DNA from: Deltaproteobacteria bacterium RBG_13_43_22
GTDB taxonomy: Bacteria > Desulfobacterota > RBG-13-43-22
Assembly (NCBI GenBank): GCA_001797675.1
Contig: MGQB01000013.1
Coordinates: 1-64,000 of the forward strand
Direction: 5' to 3'
DNA length: 64,000 nucleotides
Shown: positions 62,558 to 64,000 of the stretch, piece after piece
Position numbering within the stretch: the first letter of the stretch is position 1
Layout of the letters: each line of letters begins with the position of its first letter
Program-made: the position numbers and the translations under genes
Notes under the pieces: model-generated
What the model was told of the DNA's origin: nothing
Databases searched by the model: none
Seen by the model: only the letters and a program-made list of their open reading frames with translations

Positions 62558-63940
62558 ATGGCAAGACAACCCGCTCCCAAGCAACACGCATTTCAACGGG
62601 ACTGGGTAAGGGGCAGTGTCACCGGCAACCTGTTGTCCCTATCCTGGCCCATCATGGTGCACTATGCGCTATTCATGGTCGGTCAAGCCGTGGACATGAT
62701 ATGGATAGGCAGACTGGGGTCGGCGGCCGTGGCCGGTGTGGGCACGGCGTTTATCATTCATATGCTGGTGGTGTCCGCCAAGATGGGTCTGGACGCCGGG
62801 GCCAGGGCTATGATCGCCCGGGCCATTGGGAGCGGCGATATCCAAAGAGCCAGTCATCTCGGCACGCAGGCTTTTGTAGTCAGCATGATCTATGGGATCT
62901 TCTTCAGTGCTCTCGGCCTGATCTTTGCCGATAAGATACTGGACCTGTTCAAGCTGCGACCCGAAGTAGCCGCACTGGGTACAGCCTATATGCGCATGCT
63001 GTTCAGCGGGTGGATTTTTTATTCTCTCTGGTTATTGGCTTTCAACATCATGCAGGCCTCTGGAGACACAACCACTCCTATGTTTATACACTTGTTTACC
63101 CGTTGTGTTCAACTGGTCTTAAGCCCCTTCATGGTTTTCGGCTGGTGGGTGTTCCCCAGGCTCGGGGTTCAAGGAGCGGCCCTGGCCATGATTATCGGAC
63201 AGGGACTGGGGATGGTTATTTCCCTGTGGATTCTTTTCCGGGGCGAAAAATCAAGACTCCGGCTTACCCTTAAAGGATTCCGGCTGGATGTCTTAAACAT
63301 CGGGCACATGGTCAAGATCGGCCTGCCGGCACTGGTGATGGGCGTCCAGGCTAATTTAGGTCAGACGGTATTGATGAAAATCATCGCCCCTTTTGGCACA
63401 CTCGCCATTGCCAGCCACACCCTCAACCAACAAGTGGAAATGTTTGTCTTCATGCCTGGGTTTGGTCTCGGGGCGGGTGCCGGGGTTTTGGTGGGACAGA
63501 ACCTAGGGGCACAGCAACCGAACCGCGCGGAACGCACCGGTTGGAACGCTACCGCTTTGATGGAAGGTTATATGGCTTTTTGCGCCATCGCTGTTTTCCT
63601 TGGGGCTCCGAACCTAATGCGCATTTTTACAACCGAAGCTGAACTGATACGATTGGGAGCAACCTTCCTGAGAATCGCCTCCATCGGTTACCTGATGACC
63701 GGATTTATTGCCAGCCTGCAGAATTCAATTTCCGGAAGCGGCGATACTGTGCCCCCGATGATGATCAGTATCCTTAGCACCTGGATTTTATTGCTTCCGG
63801 CTGCATTCCTTCTGCCGCACGTTACCGATCTCGGAGTCTATGGCATCCGTTGGGCGATGGTGCTCACTCAATTTTTCGGTGCGCTGGCCTATATCATCTA
63901 CTTCCGCCTTGGCCGATGGAAACGTAAGACCGTGGGATGA
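62558..63940 (+). CDS. MATE family efflux transporter
   Basis: A 460-residue membrane protein with twelve predicted helices in two MatE halves. The first half begins GNLLSLSWPIMVHYALFMVGQAVDMIWIGRLG, where the helix-1 Pro and helix-2 Asp are typical. The second begins VKIGLPALVMGVQANLGQTVL. MATE transporters exchange cationic drugs or organic acids for Na+ or H+. The start codon lies directly after the stop of a 37-codon CoA-transferase remnant that has the only good ribosome site, so translation probably depends on coupling to it. About 60 bases of non-coding sequence follow to the window end. Confidence 0.9.
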   Translation: MARQPAPKQHAFQRDWVRGSVTGNLLSLSWPIMVHYALFMVGQAVDMIWIGRLGSAAVAGVGTAFIIHMLVVSAKMGLDAGARAMIARAIGSGDIQRASHLGTQAFVVSMIYGIFFSALGLIFADKILDLFKLRPEVAALGTAYMRMLFSGWIFYSLWLLAFNIMQASGDTTTPMFIHLFTRCVQLVLSPFMVFGWWVFPRLGVQGAALAMIIGQGLGMVISLWILFRGEKSRLRLTLKGFRLDVLNIGHMVKIGLPALVMGVQANLGQTVLMKIIAPFGTLAIASHTLNQQVEMFVFMPGFGLGAGAGVLVGQNLGAQQPNRAERTGWNATALMEGYMAFCAIAVFLGAPNLMRIFTTEAELIRLGATFLRIASIGYLMTGFIASLQNSISGSGDTVPPMMISILSTWILLLPAAFLLPHVTDLGVYGIRWAMVLTQFFGALAYIIYFRLGRWKRKTVG

Positions 63941-64000
63941 TTTCTGTAATTTATATTACAGGACCCTTCAGGGAAAGAAGCCGGAAGATACCCGAAAAAA

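Overview
The window reads as chromosome from a Gram-negative anaerobe-like bacterium, most probably a deltaproteobacterium (Desulfobacterota). The signs are LPS-core heptosyltransferases and an O-antigen ligase, a Rex redox repressor, GlnD/GlnE/P-II nitrogen control with sigma-54 type promoters, several stand-alone ADP-forming acyl-CoA synthetase alpha chains, acyl-CoA dehydrogenase pairs, and many intergenic palindromes. The placement is inferred from gene content only; no rRNA or tRNA gene was seen.

Layout. 1-80: tail of a possible insertion sequence. 326-2090 (minus): two MaoC-like hot-dog proteins and an alpha/beta hydrolase. 2367-3731: a short run of integron-type cassettes (DUF2971 and TfoX-N proteins with attC-like sites). 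3801-13180: acyl-CoA metabolism on both strands (two acyl-CoA dehydrogenases, three SDRs, a VOC protein, a crotonase, an ACD-alpha protein) plus a transglutaminase-like protein. 13367-14938: a membrane HD-GYP protein. 14955-21611: an accessory island. It holds yheU, then six consecutive plus-strand gene cassettes separated by attC or attC-like sites with no integrase in view, closed by a REP-type transposase remnant. The island is bracketed by a 156-bp direct duplication of the HD-GYP 3' end. 21811-30630: acyl-CoA ligase, VOC proteins, two more ACD-alpha proteins and a benzoylformate-decarboxylase-like ThDP enzyme. 31285-39248: rex, then O-antigen ligase and five glycosyltransferases of LPS core assembly. 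39436-47874: aldo/keto reductase and ferredoxin, tmk, MFS, CoA-transferase, a secreted glycosidase, trmO and a GNAT protein. 48430-61888: a compact nitrogen cluster (outer-membrane protein, two Amt, two P-II, an amidotransferase, glnD, glnA, glnE). 62444-63940: a CoA-transferase remnant and a MATE transporter.

How it fits together. The acyl-CoA genes suggest activation and beta-oxidation-like breakdown of carboxylic acids, possibly with energy recovered by ADP-forming CoA ligases whose ATP-grasp partner lies elsewhere. The nitrogen cluster holds ammonium uptake, P-II signalling, the P-II uridylyltransferase, glutamine synthetase and its adenylyltransferase in about 13 kb.

The most unusual part is the cassette island. 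It carries an unknown two-gene module, a YqaJ-type nuclease fused to a zinc ribbon, Sel1-repeat and trypsin-like proteins, a pair of ~170-bp structured repeats at the 5' ends of two cassettes, and a truncated terminal attC next to a transposase relic. Intergenic DNA elsewhere carries several families of small inverted-repeat elements.
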